A stretch of 64,000 nt of DNA from Deinobacterium chartae (GCF_014202645.1 NZ_JACHHG010000002.1:288180-352179), one strand, 5' to 3'. Shown: positions 27,424 to 35,946, counted from the first letter of the stretch. The notes: generated by a model not told the origin, from the sequence alone. Translations and numbers: made by a program.

Positions 27424-28040
27424 TGCTGGGCCTCTTTCAGCAAGATCCCACCGTCGCCGTCATCGTCGCGGGGATCATCTTGCTCTCGCTGACCCTGCAC
27501 GAGCTGGGCCACGCCTGGGCTGCCGAGTGGTCCGGAGATCCCACCCCGCGCCTGCAGGGTCGGCTCTCGCCCAACCCGCTCGTTCACCTGGACCTGTTCG
27601 GCACCCTCTTGATCCTGCTGATCGGCTTCGGCTACGCCCGCCCGGTGCAGACCAACCCCTCGAGGTACCGCTTCCGGCTGGGCGAGCTGTTCGTGTCCTC
27701 GGCGGGCGTGCTGGTCAACCTCGCCCTGGCGATCCTGGCGCTGCTGGCCCTGCGTTTCCTAAACGTGAGCGATCCGGCGGTTGTCACCGTTCTCAGCCTC
27801 ACCGCCTACTTCAACGTGGTGCTGGCCGTATTCAACGCCCTGCCGGTTCCGCCGCTCGACGGGGCCCACATCCTGGCCGCGATCCTGCCGCGCCCGCTGT
27901 CGGACAGCCTGCGCCGTGCCATGCTGAGCCCCATCGTCCTGATCTTGCCGCTGCTGCTGATCTTCGCGCTGCGCGCACCGCTGGGCAACCTGATCCTGAC
28001 CGTCTTTCAGGGCCTGCAGACCGTGGTCGGCCTGCGCTGA
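27423..28040 (+). CDS. site-2 protease family membrane metalloprotease (M50)
   Basis: 205 aa, multi-span. Zinc site HELGH at residues 26-30 (LTLHELGHAWAAEWSGDPTPRLQGRLSPNPLVHLD in parts) and the distal motif NALPVPPLDGAHIL with the third ligand Asp. It is the short SREBP/S2P-like form without a PDZ domain and should cleave a membrane-embedded substrate, for instance an anti-sigma factor or a signal-peptide remnant; no such partner is seen here. Start overlaps the upstream stop by 1 nt (TGATG). Confidence 0.92.
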   Translation: MLGLFQQDPTVAVIVAGIILLSLTLHELGHAWAAEWSGDPTPRLQGRLSPNPLVHLDLFGTLLILLIGFGYARPVQTNPSRYRFRLGELFVSSAGVLVNLALAILALLALRFLNVSDPAVVTVLSLTAYFNVVLAVFNALPVPPLDGAHILAAILPRPLSDSLRRAMLSPIVLILPLLLIFALRAPLGNLILTVFQGLQTVVGLR

Positions 28041-28084
28041 CCTCCTGAAACCGGGCGTGAGAAGCCTGGCCCTCTGCAACACCG

Positions 28085-28116
28085 GAGCGGGCGGGCAACC
28101 GGTTGCCCGCCCGCTC
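28085..28116. terminator. bidirectional terminator hairpin
   Basis: A 32-nt perfect palindrome (arms GAGCGGGCGGGCAACC and its complement) between two convergent genes. Confidence 0.8.
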
Positions 28117-28128
28117 GCTTCGAGCGCT

Positions 28129-28785
28129 TCAGTGCGCCCGGGGCAGCAGGTTGAGCATCATGGCGAAGTGAGCGCCGCTGCCGCCCAGCACGAAGACGTG
28201 CCACAGCTCGTGAAACCCGAACACGCCCGGAAAGAAATTGCCGCGCTTGGTGGCGTAGATTACGGCTCCGGCGGTGTACAGCAATCCCCCCACCAGCAGC
28301 CAGGTCAGCGCGCCGACGCTGAGGGTAGCGAGCAGTTGCGGCAGGATCAAGACGGCCATCCAGCCCATCGCCAGGTACAGCACGGTGGAGATCCAGCGCG
28401 GCAGGCGCATGGTTACCAGTTTCAAGATGATGCCCGCCAGCGCGATCCCCCACACGGCGCACAGCATGCCGACTTGCCATCCGCCCTTGACGGCGAAGAT
28501 CAGAACCGGGGTGTAGCTGCCCGCGATCAGCAGGAAAATGGCGCTGTGATCGAGTTTGCGCAGCCACAGCAGCGCGCGATCGGACACGCGGAACGAGTGA
28601 TAGGAGGCCGAGGCGACGTACAGCAGGCACATGCTGACGCCGAACACCACGAAGGGCCAGGCCTGGACCTGCGCCTGCACGGCGGCGTATACCAGCACGC
28701 CCATCAAAATCAGGGCGGCCAGCGCGCCGAACCAGTGGGTCAGGCTGTTTATCGGCTCGCGCAGGGCATTCCAGAGGGTTTTCAT
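28129..28785 (-). CDS. hemolysin III / PAQR-family membrane protein
   Basis: 218 aa with seven membrane segments. Conserved PAQR residues: [14 protein letters not shown] near residue 15, [10 protein letters not shown] (HxxR/S motif), [17 protein letters not shown] and, at the end, [19 protein letters not shown] with the HxxxH pair. These mark a zinc-dependent ceramidase-like superfamily; in bacteria it is annotated as hemolysin III. Physiological role unknown. Start ATG 28785, leaderless. Confidence 0.93.
   Translation of the reverse strand: MKTLWNALREPINSLTHWFGALAALILMGVLVYAAVQAQVQAWPFVVFGVSMCLLYVASASYHSFRVSDRALLWLRKLDHSAIFLLIAGSYTPVLIFAVKGGWQVGMLCAVWGIALAGIILKLVTMRLPRWISTVLYLAMGWMAVLILPQLLATLSVGALTWLLVGGLLYTAGAVIYATKRGNFFPGVFGFHELWHVFVLGGSGAHFAMMLNLLPRAH
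28146..28163. repeat. 18-bp direct repeat, copy 1
   Basis: GCAGGTTGAGCATCATGG inside the hemolysin III 3' end; exact second copy at 28896-28913. Confidence 0.6.
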
Positions 28786-28791
28786 GCACCG

Positions 28792-28797
28792 AGTATA
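28792..28797 (-). promoter_or_regulatory. -10 box for leaderless hemolysin III gene
   Basis: TATACT, 6 nt before ATG 28785. Confidence 0.55.
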
Positions 28798-28895
28798 GCG
28801 CTTGCGGCTGCGGCCCGGGGGGCTCAGAAACACACTTGCGCAGCCCCGCCCACCTTGAGCGCGCTGCCAGCGGGCCGATTCAGGGCGCGTTCAGG

Positions 28896-28913
28896 GCAGG
28901 TTGAGCATCATGG
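28896..28913. repeat. 18-bp direct repeat, copy 2
   Basis: Same 18 bp as 28146-28163, here just upstream of the P450-like gene. Confidence 0.6.
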
Positions 28914-28932
28914 GCTCCCAGGAGACGCCCGC

Positions 28933-30171
28933 ATGCACCCAAGCCCGGACCTCGCCCGCCCGCTGCCGCTGCTGGGCCACGCGCCCGCCTTTGCCCGTGA
29001 TCCGCTGGCCCTGCTCGGCGCCTGCGCCGGCAACGGCGACCTGCTCACCCTACGGCTGGGCATGCACAAGGTCTACGTGGCAGGCCACCCCTACCTGGTC
29101 GAACGGGTCTGGCAAACCGATGCCGCGCATTACGGTCCCAGCCGCCTGTTCGAAAGGATCGGGCCGCTGCTGCCCTCAGGCGAAACAAGCGGCGCGGTCC
29201 GCACGCGCGGTTTTCAGACGGCCCTGCTCGAGGAGACGCTGCGGCGCGGCAGCGAACGGATTCGGTGCTGGCGGCCGCACACGACCCTGGACCTGGCCGC
29301 CGCCCTGAAGCAACTGGTCCTCGAGGCGGTGGCCCGCGCCCTGTTCGAAGCGCCCGAGGAAAGCCGCCTGGGCCCGGCCGAACTGCACCCGCTACTGGGT
29401 GGCCTCGAGGTCCTGCTGGGCTGCCCGGCGGCACTGGCTTTCACCGCCTCCCAGCCGAACGCGGCGCAACGCCGCCTGCTGACCTCCCTGCGTGAGCTCG
29501 AGAGGGCCAGCGAACGCCTGGAACGCCAGGGCAACGGTCTGGCAGCGCAGTTGCGCGCGGACGGCCTCGAGGGCAGCGCGCTGCGCGCCGCCCTGAGGCC
29601 GCTGCTGCTCGAAGCGGCCGGGGTGTGCGTCTCGACCCTGACTTTCACGGTGCACGCGGTCAGCGGCCTCAGGTCCCTCGAGGCGCGGCTGCTCGAGGAG
29701 CTGGGGAACCTGCCCGGGGGCACACCGAACGCGCGCTCCCTCATCCGGCTGCCGCTGGCCGAGCGGGTACTGCTCGAAAGCCTGCGCCTGTACCCGCCGG
29801 TGTGGACCGTGGCGCGCAGCGTGCGGTCGGGCGAGACATGGCTGGCCGGGGTGCGGCTGGAGCGCGGTTCGAGCGTGCTGCTCCCCGCCTGGCTGCTGGG
29901 GCGGGACGCACGGCACTTTCCGCAGCCTGCCCGCTTCGATCCGGACCGCTGGACAGAGGGGGCTCCCGCACCACCAGACCACACCTTCTTTCCGCTGGGG
30001 CAACTCGGGCGGCCGGACCCTCTGCGGAACCCGGCGCTGGGCTGCGCGGTCCTGCTCGCCCTCGAGGTGCTGCGGCACTGGCGCCTGGAACCGCTCGAAG
30101 CGCTACGCCTCGAGAGTGCGCTGGTGCTGCGCCCTCGAGGCAGCCTGCGGGTGCGGCTGCACCCACGCTGA
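28933..30171 (+). CDS. cytochrome P450-like protein lacking the heme-ligand cysteine
   Basis: 412 aa, ATG 28933 with GGAG 9 nt upstream. P450 fold marks are present: proline-rich start DLARPLPLLGHAPAFARDPLALL, helix-I remnant EAAGVCVSTLTFT, K-helix ExxR (E282-S-L-R285, ESLRLYPPVWT) and the PxRF motif FPQPARFDPDRW. The Cys-loop is replaced by FFPLGQLGRPDPLRNPALG (about 352-370), where the residue that should be Cys is Arg360; the only nearby Cys is 371. So oxygen activation is doubtful. Stand-alone gene. Confidence 0.8.
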   Translation: MHPSPDLARPLPLLGHAPAFARDPLALLGACAGNGDLLTLRLGMHKVYVAGHPYLVERVWQTDAAHYGPSRLFERIGPLLPSGETSGAVRTRGFQTALLEETLRRGSERIRCWRPHTTLDLAAALKQLVLEAVARALFEAPEESRLGPAELHPLLGGLEVLLGCPAALAFTASQPNAAQRRLLTSLRELERASERLERQGNGLAAQLRADGLEGSALRAALRPLLLEAAGVCVSTLTFTVHAVSGLRSLEARLLEELGNLPGGTPNARSLIRLPLAERVLLESLRLYPPVWTVARSVRSGETWLAGVRLERGSSVLLPAWLLGRDARHFPQPARFDPDRWTEGAPAPPDHTFFPLGQLGRPDPLRNPALGCAVLLALEVLRHWRLEPLEALRLESALVLRPRGSLRVRLHPR

Positions 30172-30310
30172 GCGCGGCTGCAATCACGTCCCTTTGCCTC
30201 CCCGAACCGCTGCGGCCCAGCGACCCGCCGTACCACAACACGTCTGGGATCTGAAGGGCGACGTGCTAAGATCGGCGAAAGCTTCCTGAAAGACCGGTAA
30301 AGGAGCCCTC

Positions 30311-31693
30311 ATGCACACCTTTTCCCGAGGCGAGAAACGCCGACTCTCCGACCTGACCCCCGCCACCCGCCTCGAAGTGGGCATGGGCCTTCACTTTGGC
30401 GGCAGCGAAATCAGTGACGTAAGCGTTTTCGGGCTGGACACACGGGGCCAGCTTTCCGACGACCGCTACTTTGTGTTCTTCAACCAGCCGCAGAGCCCGG
30501 AGGGCGCCATCCGCATGCTCGGCCCCCGAGGCGGCGAAGCCCAGACGTTCGCCCTCGACCTCGGCACCCTGCCGGCCCACATTGACCGGCTGGTATTCGT
30601 GGTTACGGTGGACCCGCCCGCTACCCTGGCCGGGCTGCGCGGCGGACACTGGCGGCTCTCGGCGGACGGCCTCGAGGTGGGCCGCTATCCTCTCTCGGGC
30701 GGGGACTTCTCGAGCGAGCGGGCCATCATGGTGGCCGAACTGTACCGCAAAGACGGCTGGCGGGTCGCGGCAAACGGGCAGGGCTTCGCAGGCGGGCTGG
30801 ACGCGGTGCTCAGGCACTTCGGCGGTGAGGTGGCCGAGGAGGCGGCAGCCCCTTCCCCACCGCCCGCCGCCCCGCCGACGCCTACCCCTGTCCCCTCTGG
30901 CGGCAGCGTGAACCTGCGCAAAGTCGAGCTGCAAAAGCGCATGGAGCGAGAAGCCCCCGAACTGGTCTCGCTGGCCAAGACTGCCCAGGTCAGCCTCGAG
31001 AAGAAAAATTTGGGGAATCACAGTGCGCGGGTGGCGCTGTGCCTGGACATCTCCGGCTCGATGGGTGGCCTTTACCGCAGCGGTAAGGTGCAGGCCATGG
31101 CCGAGCGCGTGCTCGCGCTGGCCACCCGCTTCGACGACGACGGTCAGCTGGACATCTTTTTGTTCGGCCAGAACGCGCACGACGTCGGCGCGATGGACAT
31201 CGGCAACTTCCGCGGCTTCATCGGCCAGTTGGTCCAACGCTACCCCCTCGAGGGCGGCACCTACTACGGCAAGGCCATGAAGGCGATCCGGGACCACTAC
31301 TTCGGCAGCAGCGGCCCAAGGCGCGACCCGTTTCCGTCGCAACTGCCGGTGTACGTCCTGTTTTTGACCGACGGCCAGACCTTTGATACCGAGGTGAGCG
31401 CTGATCAGGTGCGCTGGTCATCGTACGAGCCGATCTTCTGGCAGTTCGTGGGCATCGGGAAATCCAAGAAGGACAAGGGCAAGAAGCGCGGGGGGTTTCT
31501 CGGGAACCTGCTGGCCTCGGACTTCAGCTTCCTCGAGGAGCTCGACGACATGGGCGGCCGCTATCTGGACAACGCCGACTTTTTCTCGTCCGAGGACCCC
31601 TCGAGCTTTCCGGACAGCGAGCTGTACGACCTGATGATGGGCGAGTACCCCAACTGGGTACAGGCGGCCCGTCAGCGCGGCCTGCTGCGCTAG
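30311..31693 (+). CDS. TerD-domain plus VWA-domain protein
   Basis: 460 aa with AAAGGAG before the ATG. Residues about 30-175: TerD fold (GLHFGGSEISDVSVFGLD, EVGRYPLSGGDFSSERAIMVAELYRKDGWRVAANGQGF in parts). Residues 178-200: proline-rich linker (APSPPPAAPPTPTPVPSGG). Residues about 240-440: von Willebrand A domain with MIDAS DISGSMGG, T near 'GGTYYGKAM' and D in LFLTDGQTF. Fusions of these modules belong to tellurium-resistance/stress systems (TerF-like) that bind calcium and act near membranes. A TAAGAT box lies 45 nt upstream. Confidence 0.9.
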   Translation: MHTFSRGEKRRLSDLTPATRLEVGMGLHFGGSEISDVSVFGLDTRGQLSDDRYFVFFNQPQSPEGAIRMLGPRGGEAQTFALDLGTLPAHIDRLVFVVTVDPPATLAGLRGGHWRLSADGLEVGRYPLSGGDFSSERAIMVAELYRKDGWRVAANGQGFAGGLDAVLRHFGGEVAEEAAAPSPPPAAPPTPTPVPSGGSVNLRKVELQKRMEREAPELVSLAKTAQVSLEKKNLGNHSARVALCLDISGSMGGLYRSGKVQAMAERVLALATRFDDDGQLDIFLFGQNAHDVGAMDIGNFRGFIGQLVQRYPLEGGTYYGKAMKAIRDHYFGSSGPRRDPFPSQLPVYVLFLTDGQTFDTEVSADQVRWSSYEPIFWQFVGIGKSKKDKGKKRGGFLGNLLASDFSFLEELDDMGGRYLDNADFFSSEDPSSFPDSELYDLMMGEYPNWVQAARQRGLLR

Positions 31694-31830
31694 CGTCGGG
31701 TCGGGTCGGGCGCGGCAGGGCCACCGGGCAGGAGCTCACACGCCGCCTGGGGTAGTCCCCGGCGCCTGGCACGCCGGCTGTTGTCGCGTACCCAACCGCA
31801 GCTTTCTCCGCACCGTGTTCAAGGAGCTTC

Positions 31831-32511
31831 ATGACCCTCCCCCCCCACAGGAAACAGGAAATCCGCGCCCGCTACCTCGAGGTGGACACCGCCAACGTGG
31901 CCGACGTCCTCGACGAGCTGGGCTACCCCGACTACGGCCTGAGCAGTGCGTTCTGGCCCATTCGGGAGGGCAGCAAGCTGGCCGGCTGGGCCTACACCGT
32001 GCGCGGCCAGATGACCCCCTACCCGGGCAGCGGCGACCCTGCCAAGATGGAGGCGGTCTCGGGCCTCGAGGAGGGCGAGGTGAGCGTGTGGAGCGGCGGC
32101 GGTGCCGAGGGCGTGTGCTTCTTCGGCGAGCTGATCGCGCTGGGCATGCGCGAGCGCGGCTGCGCGGGCGCGCTGATCGACGGCGGCATCCGCGACATCC
32201 GCTGGATCAACGAGATGCAGTTCCCGGTGTTCACCCGCTACCGCACCCCGGTGCAGTCCATCGGGCGCTGGCAGGTGAACGCCTGGCAGGTGCCGGTGTA
32301 CCTGCCGGGGGCCACCGCCGAACGGGTCGTGGTGCGCCCCGGCGACTTTATCCTGGCCGACTTCGACGGGGCCATCGTGATCCCCGCCGAGCTGGCCGAG
32401 ACGGTTCTCGAGCGCGCCGAGGCCCTGACCCAAAAGGAGCGCCTGATCCGTGAGGACCTGCGCCAAGGTGCCTCCCTGCCCGAAGTGCTGGCCAAGTACG
32501 GTCACGTGTAA
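31831..32511 (+). CDS. RraA-like aldolase-type protein
   Basis: 226 aa. Markers of the RraA/HMG aldolase fold: ARYLEVDTANVADVLDELGY, the loop GALIDGGIRDIRWINEM (Gly-Gly plus Asp ligands), PGDFILADFDGAIVIP. The family includes the RNase E regulator and 4-hydroxy-4-methyl-2-oxoglutarate aldolase; the R-D pair here favours a metal-dependent lyase. Followed 11 nt later by an SDR on the same strand, so the pair may form a small catabolic unit. Confidence 0.85.
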   Translation: MTLPPHRKQEIRARYLEVDTANVADVLDELGYPDYGLSSAFWPIREGSKLAGWAYTVRGQMTPYPGSGDPAKMEAVSGLEEGEVSVWSGGGAEGVCFFGELIALGMRERGCAGALIDGGIRDIRWINEMQFPVFTRYRTPVQSIGRWQVNAWQVPVYLPGATAERVVVRPGDFILADFDGAIVIPAELAETVLERAEALTQKERLIREDLRQGASLPEVLAKYGHV

Positions 32512-32522
32512 GGATTGAACCT

Positions 32523-33311
32523 ATGGACCTGCAACTGACCGGAAAACGTGCCATCGTCACCGCCGCCAGCGGCGGACTGGGCTACGCCAGCGCCCTCGAG
32601 CTGGCCCGCGAGGGCGCTGCGGTCGCGATCTGCTCGCGTGACGCGGAGCGCGCCCAAGGCGCCGCTGCGCGCATCACCCAGCAGACCGGCAGCGCCGCGT
32701 ACGGCTTCGCCGCCGACGTGGCCGACGCGGCCAGCCTCGAGGCCTTTTTCGCGCAGGCGGTGGCGGCGCTGGGCGGCCTGGACATCCTGATCTGCAACGC
32801 GGGCGGCCCGCCCGCCGGGGGATTTTTGGCCCTCGAGGACGACACGTGGGAGGCGGCCTTTCAGCTCACGCTGATGAGCGTGGTGCGCAGCGTGCGGCTG
32901 GCGCTGCCGCACTTCACGGCGGCGGGCGGCGGGCGGGTGCTGGCCATCACCAGCAGCAGCGTCAAGCGCCCGATCGAGAACCTCACGCTCTCCAACGCCC
33001 TGCGCCCGGCGGTGCAGGGGCTGTGCAAGAGCTTGTCCATCGAGCTGGCCGCGCAGAACGTCCAGGTCAACGGCCTGGCCCCCGGGCGGGTGCTGACCGA
33101 GCGCATTGACGCCCTCGACGCAGCGCTGGCCCAGCGGCGCGGCAGCAGCCTCGAGGCGGTGCGGCGCGAGTCGGAGAGCCAGATCCCGATGGGCCGCCTG
33201 GGCGAGCCCGCCGAGTTCGGAAGGGTGGCGGCCTTTTTGTGCTCACCGGCTGCGGCCTACATCAACGGCAGCACCCTGCTGGTCGACGGCGGGGCGGTGA
33301 CCAGCCTGTAA
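32523..33311 (+). CDS. short-chain dehydrogenase/reductase, atypical catalytic centre
   Basis: 262 aa. NAD(P) site is TAASGGLGYAS instead of TGxxxGxG, followed by CNAGGPPAGGF (NAG variant). The usual Ser-Tyr-Lys triad is altered: SSSVKRPIENLTLSNALRPAV has no YxxxK, a pattern seen in an atypical SDR subgroup. C-terminus PAAAYINGSTLLVDGGAV is typical. Reductase of unknown substrate; a Lys/Tyr-less enzyme may not be an oxidoreductase. Follows the RraA-like gene by 11 nt. Confidence 0.87.
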   Translation: MDLQLTGKRAIVTAASGGLGYASALELAREGAAVAICSRDAERAQGAAARITQQTGSAAYGFAADVADAASLEAFFAQAVAALGGLDILICNAGGPPAGGFLALEDDTWEAAFQLTLMSVVRSVRLALPHFTAAGGGRVLAITSSSVKRPIENLTLSNALRPAVQGLCKSLSIELAAQNVQVNGLAPGRVLTERIDALDAALAQRRGSSLEAVRRESESQIPMGRLGEPAEFGRVAAFLCSPAAAYINGSTLLVDGGAVTSL

Positions 33312-33641
33312 GTGTCTGCGCTCCGCACCTCCACAGCGAGCCGACAAGAAATGACTGCGGGCGACCCTCGAGGCCGGTGGCGAAGCGCGCTGGTTGGGCG
33401 CACCAGGTCCCGGCAGCAACGCTGGCATTCAGCGGGTCAGCCCGGTGGAGACTGCACGCGATCTTCTCGTTGCAGCCCCCACTCAAACCTGATCGAGCGC
33501 CGGGCAGATCCAAAACTTTTGGACCTGCCCGGCGCTAAGTAATACGGTTGCTGGACAGGATGTCGCATCGACCGAACGGATTTGAGGCCCATTCCGCCGT
33601 CTGAATGAATCAGGAAACCGGTCTCCCCAAGGCCGCTGTCC
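33312..33641. other. intergenic region with a large hairpin
   Basis: 330 nt without a convincing gene. The main feature is the hairpin at 33496-33536. The stretch upstream of it (33312-33480) has no ORF with a ribosome site and I see no relic of a known gene. Confidence 0.45.
33496..33536. terminator. large hairpin in intergenic region
   Basis: Arms AGCGCCGGGCAG / CTGCCCGGCGCT with an inner TCCAAAA/TTTTGGA pair; 41 nt in all, no T-run after. Probable terminator of the RraA/SDR unit. Confidence 0.6.
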
Positions 33642-33839
33642 CTACGGGTAGCGCCCCAGCTCGCGCAGTTCCGCGAGTTGATCGTCCAGCAGCTGCCTCG
33701 AGGTCTCCATGATCTGGACCACCTCCTCGGTCGTGAGGATTCCTTTGGCGCTCAGAACGCTCAGGAGTGCCGAGACCGTACTGCTGTTCTGCAGGGTTTT
33801 GACCATCAGCTCGCGGCCTTCTTCGTTCCAGTCCTTCAT
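33642..33839 (-). CDS. small hypothetical protein
   Basis: 65 aa from ATG 33839 (MKDWNEEGRELMVKTLQNSS). Charged and mostly helical, with Leu-rich amphipathic segments (ALLSVLSAKGILTTEEVVQIMETSRQLLDDQLAELREL); no Cys, no membrane span. TAGATT lies 5 nt upstream (leaderless). Sits downstream of thrS on the same strand by position but has its own -10 box. Function not recognised. Confidence 0.65.
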   Translation of the reverse strand: MKDWNEEGRELMVKTLQNSSTVSALLSVLSAKGILTTEEVVQIMETSRQLLDDQLAELRELGRYP

Positions 33840-33844
33840 GCCCG

Positions 33845-33850
33845 AATCTA
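33845..33850 (-). promoter_or_regulatory. -10 box for leaderless small protein
   Basis: TAGATT, 5 nt before ATG 33839. Confidence 0.4.
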
Positions 33851-33883
33851 ACACGCCCCCGCTCCTAGCGCAGGAGCCACCGT

Positions 33884-35839
33884 CTATGCCGGAATCCGGC
33901 CGGGTTTACCCTGCTGGCCCAGCTCTGCAGCGAGTTCTGCGGGAGGCATCCCCTGACGCTCGCCCAGCGCGCGACCGCGCACGCTGACGGTCCTCGAGGC
34001 CACCTCCTGGTCGCCCACGATCACCATCACCGGAATCTTGGCCAGCTCGGCTGCGCGCACCTTGGCGTTCATGCGCTCGCTGCCCGCGTCGGTGCGGGCG
34101 CGCACCCCGGCGCGGCGCAGCTGGGCTTCGACCTCGCGGGCGTACTCGAGGTGACGGTCGCTGATCGGGATGATGGCGACTTGCTGCGGCACCAACCACA
34201 GCGGCAAGTACCCGGCGGTGTGTTCGAGCAAGAAGGCGAAGAAGCGGTCGAACGAGCCCATGATCGCGCGGTGGATCACCACCGGGACCTCCCGCTCGCC
34301 GCGCTCGTTCATGAAGGTCAGGTCGAATCGCCCCGGCTGGATGAAGTCGAGCTGGTTGGTCGCGATGGTCTCCTCGCGCCCGATCACGGTGCGCACCTGC
34401 ACGTCGAGCTTCGGCCCGTAAAAGGCCGCGTCTCCCAGGCTCTCTACAAAAGGCACGCCGGTCTCCTCGAGGGCCGCGCGCAGCGCGGCGACGCTCTCGT
34501 CCCACTCGGGGGTGCGCTCACCGAATTTCTGGGGGTGACCCTCGAAGTCGGGGAGGCTGAGCCGGAACCCGTAGTCCTCGATTCCAAAGTCGGCGTACAC
34601 CTCCTGGAAGAACTCGATCACGCCGATGAACTCGTCCTTGACCTGGGCACGCGAGCAGTAGATGTGCGCGTCGTTCTGGGTAAAGCCGCGCACGCGTTGC
34701 AGGCCCGAGAGCGCTCCGGACATCTCGTAGCGGTAGCAGGTCCCGAACTCGGAGAGCCGCAGCGGCAGTTCACGGTAGCTGCGGGGCCGCGCGGCGTAGA
34801 TCGCGTGGTGGTGCGGGCAGTTCATTGGCTTGAGGTAGTACAGCTCCCCGTCGATGTCGATCGGTGCGTACAGGTCCCCGGCGTAATACGGCAGGTGGCC
34901 GCTGCGCAGGTACAGCGCCTCCCTGGCCAGGTGCGGGGTGATCACGTACTCGTACCCCCGGGCCTGCTCGCGCTCGAACATGTACTGCTCGAGCTGCCGC
35001 CGCACGAAAGCGCCCTTGGGCAGCCACAGCGGCAGTCCCTGACCGACCTCGTCGCTGAAGGTGAACAGCTCGAGTTCCTTGCCGATCCGGCGGTGATCGC
35101 GGCGCCTGGCCTCCTCGAGGCGGTGCAAGTAGGCGTCGAGCTCGGCCTTGCTGGCGAAGGCCACACCGTAGACGCGCTGCAGCATCGGGTTCTGCTCGCT
35201 GCCGCGCCAGTAGGCACCCGAGGTGCTCATCAGCTTGAAGTGGCGCGGGATCAGCCCGGTGCGCGGGACGTGCGGACCACGGCACAAGTCGGCGTAGTCG
35301 CCCTGCTGGTACACGGTGATCGCGACCCCGTCCGGCAGCTCCCGGATCAGCTCCTGCTTGTACGGGTCGTGCGCGAAGCGCGCCAGGGCTTCCTCGCGGT
35401 CCAGTTCAACGCGGGACACCTCGAGGTCGCGCGAGACGATGTCGTGCATGCGGCGCTCGAGCTCGGGCAGGTCTTCTTCGCTGAGCGGCTCGGGCAGGTC
35501 GAAGTCCTGGTAAAAGCCGTTCTCGATGACCGGTCCCACCCCGCGCCGCAGCGCCTCGGGCGCGAAGCCGCGCGAGCGGTACAGCTCTCCTACCGCCTGG
35601 CTCATCACATGAGCCAGGGTGTGACGCCACAGCGGGGCGGCCTCCTCGAGGTCCCGGCGGGTGAGGATCTGCACCCGCGCGCCCTCGGGCAGCGGGGTCA
35701 TCAGGTCCTGCAGCGCGTCGTTCACGCGGGCGGCGACCCCCTCACGGGCAAGGCGGGGGCTGATGCGGGCGGCCACCTCGGCGGCGGCGGCGGCTTGGGG
35801 CAGCTCGAGAAGCTGCCCGTCTGGCAGGGCAATTTGCAT
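33884..35839 (-). CDS. thrS: threonyl-tRNA synthetase
   Basis: 651 aa. Full four-domain enzyme: TGS (1-60, MQIALPDGQLLELPQ), editing domain with HTLAHVMSQA and the DYADLCRGPHVP motif (60-230), class II core with zinc ligands Cys in PMNCPHHH plus two His, motif 2 FGTCYRYEMSGALSGLQRVRGF and motif 3 'HRAIMGSFDRFFAFLLEH', anticodon domain at the end (VAIIPISDRHLEYAREV). Charges tRNA-Thr. AAAGGTG before the ATG. A 200-nt leader with a leader peptide and two hairpins precedes it. Confidence 0.97.
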   Translation of the reverse strand: MQIALPDGQLLELPQAAAAAEVAARISPRLAREGVAARVNDALQDLMTPLPEGARVQILTRRDLEEAAPLWRHTLAHVMSQAVGELYRSRGFAPEALRRGVGPVIENGFYQDFDLPEPLSEEDLPELERRMHDIVSRDLEVSRVELDREEALARFAHDPYKQELIRELPDGVAITVYQQGDYADLCRGPHVPRTGLIPRHFKLMSTSGAYWRGSEQNPMLQRVYGVAFASKAELDAYLHRLEEARRRDHRRIGKELELFTFSDEVGQGLPLWLPKGAFVRRQLEQYMFEREQARGYEYVITPHLAREALYLRSGHLPYYAGDLYAPIDIDGELYYLKPMNCPHHHAIYAARPRSYRELPLRLSEFGTCYRYEMSGALSGLQRVRGFTQNDAHIYCSRAQVKDEFIGVIEFFQEVYADFGIEDYGFRLSLPDFEGHPQKFGERTPEWDESVAALRAALEETGVPFVESLGDAAFYGPKLDVQVRTVIGREETIATNQLDFIQPGRFDLTFMNERGEREVPVVIHRAIMGSFDRFFAFLLEHTAGYLPLWLVPQQVAIIPISDRHLEYAREVEAQLRRAGVRARTDAGSERMNAKVRAAELAKIPVMVIVGDQEVASRTVSVRGRALGERQGMPPAELAAELGQQGKPGRIPA

Positions 35840-35855
35840 GGTGCACCTTTTCTGA

Positions 35856-35873
35856 GTCGGCTCCTGAGCCGAC
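35856..35873 (-). promoter_or_regulatory. second hairpin in the thrS leader
   Basis: Self-complementary GTCGGCTCAGGAGCCGAC, ending 16 nt before the thrS ATG and just upstream of its AAAGGTG ribosome site. Its GGTCGG arm could also pair with CCGACC in the loop of the first hairpin. Confidence 0.55.
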
Positions 35874-35909
35874 CGAAGCGAATGTCACGGTCGAAACGGC
35901 AAAAGCGGA

Positions 35910-35946
35910 GAGGCCAGACGGACCTGCGGGGTCGGTGTCTGGCCTC
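35910..35946 (-). promoter_or_regulatory. first hairpin in the thrS leader (attenuator candidate)
   Basis: Perfect 10-bp stem GAGGCCAGAC / GTCTGGCCTC around a 17-nt loop. The stem begins within the stop codon of the leader ORF; the 3' side reads TCCGCTTTT, a poor T-run. Confidence 0.6.

Noticed and set aside
33312-33480. Possible gene relic after the SDR gene
   Set aside because: No frame translates to a recognisable domain and none has a ribosome site.
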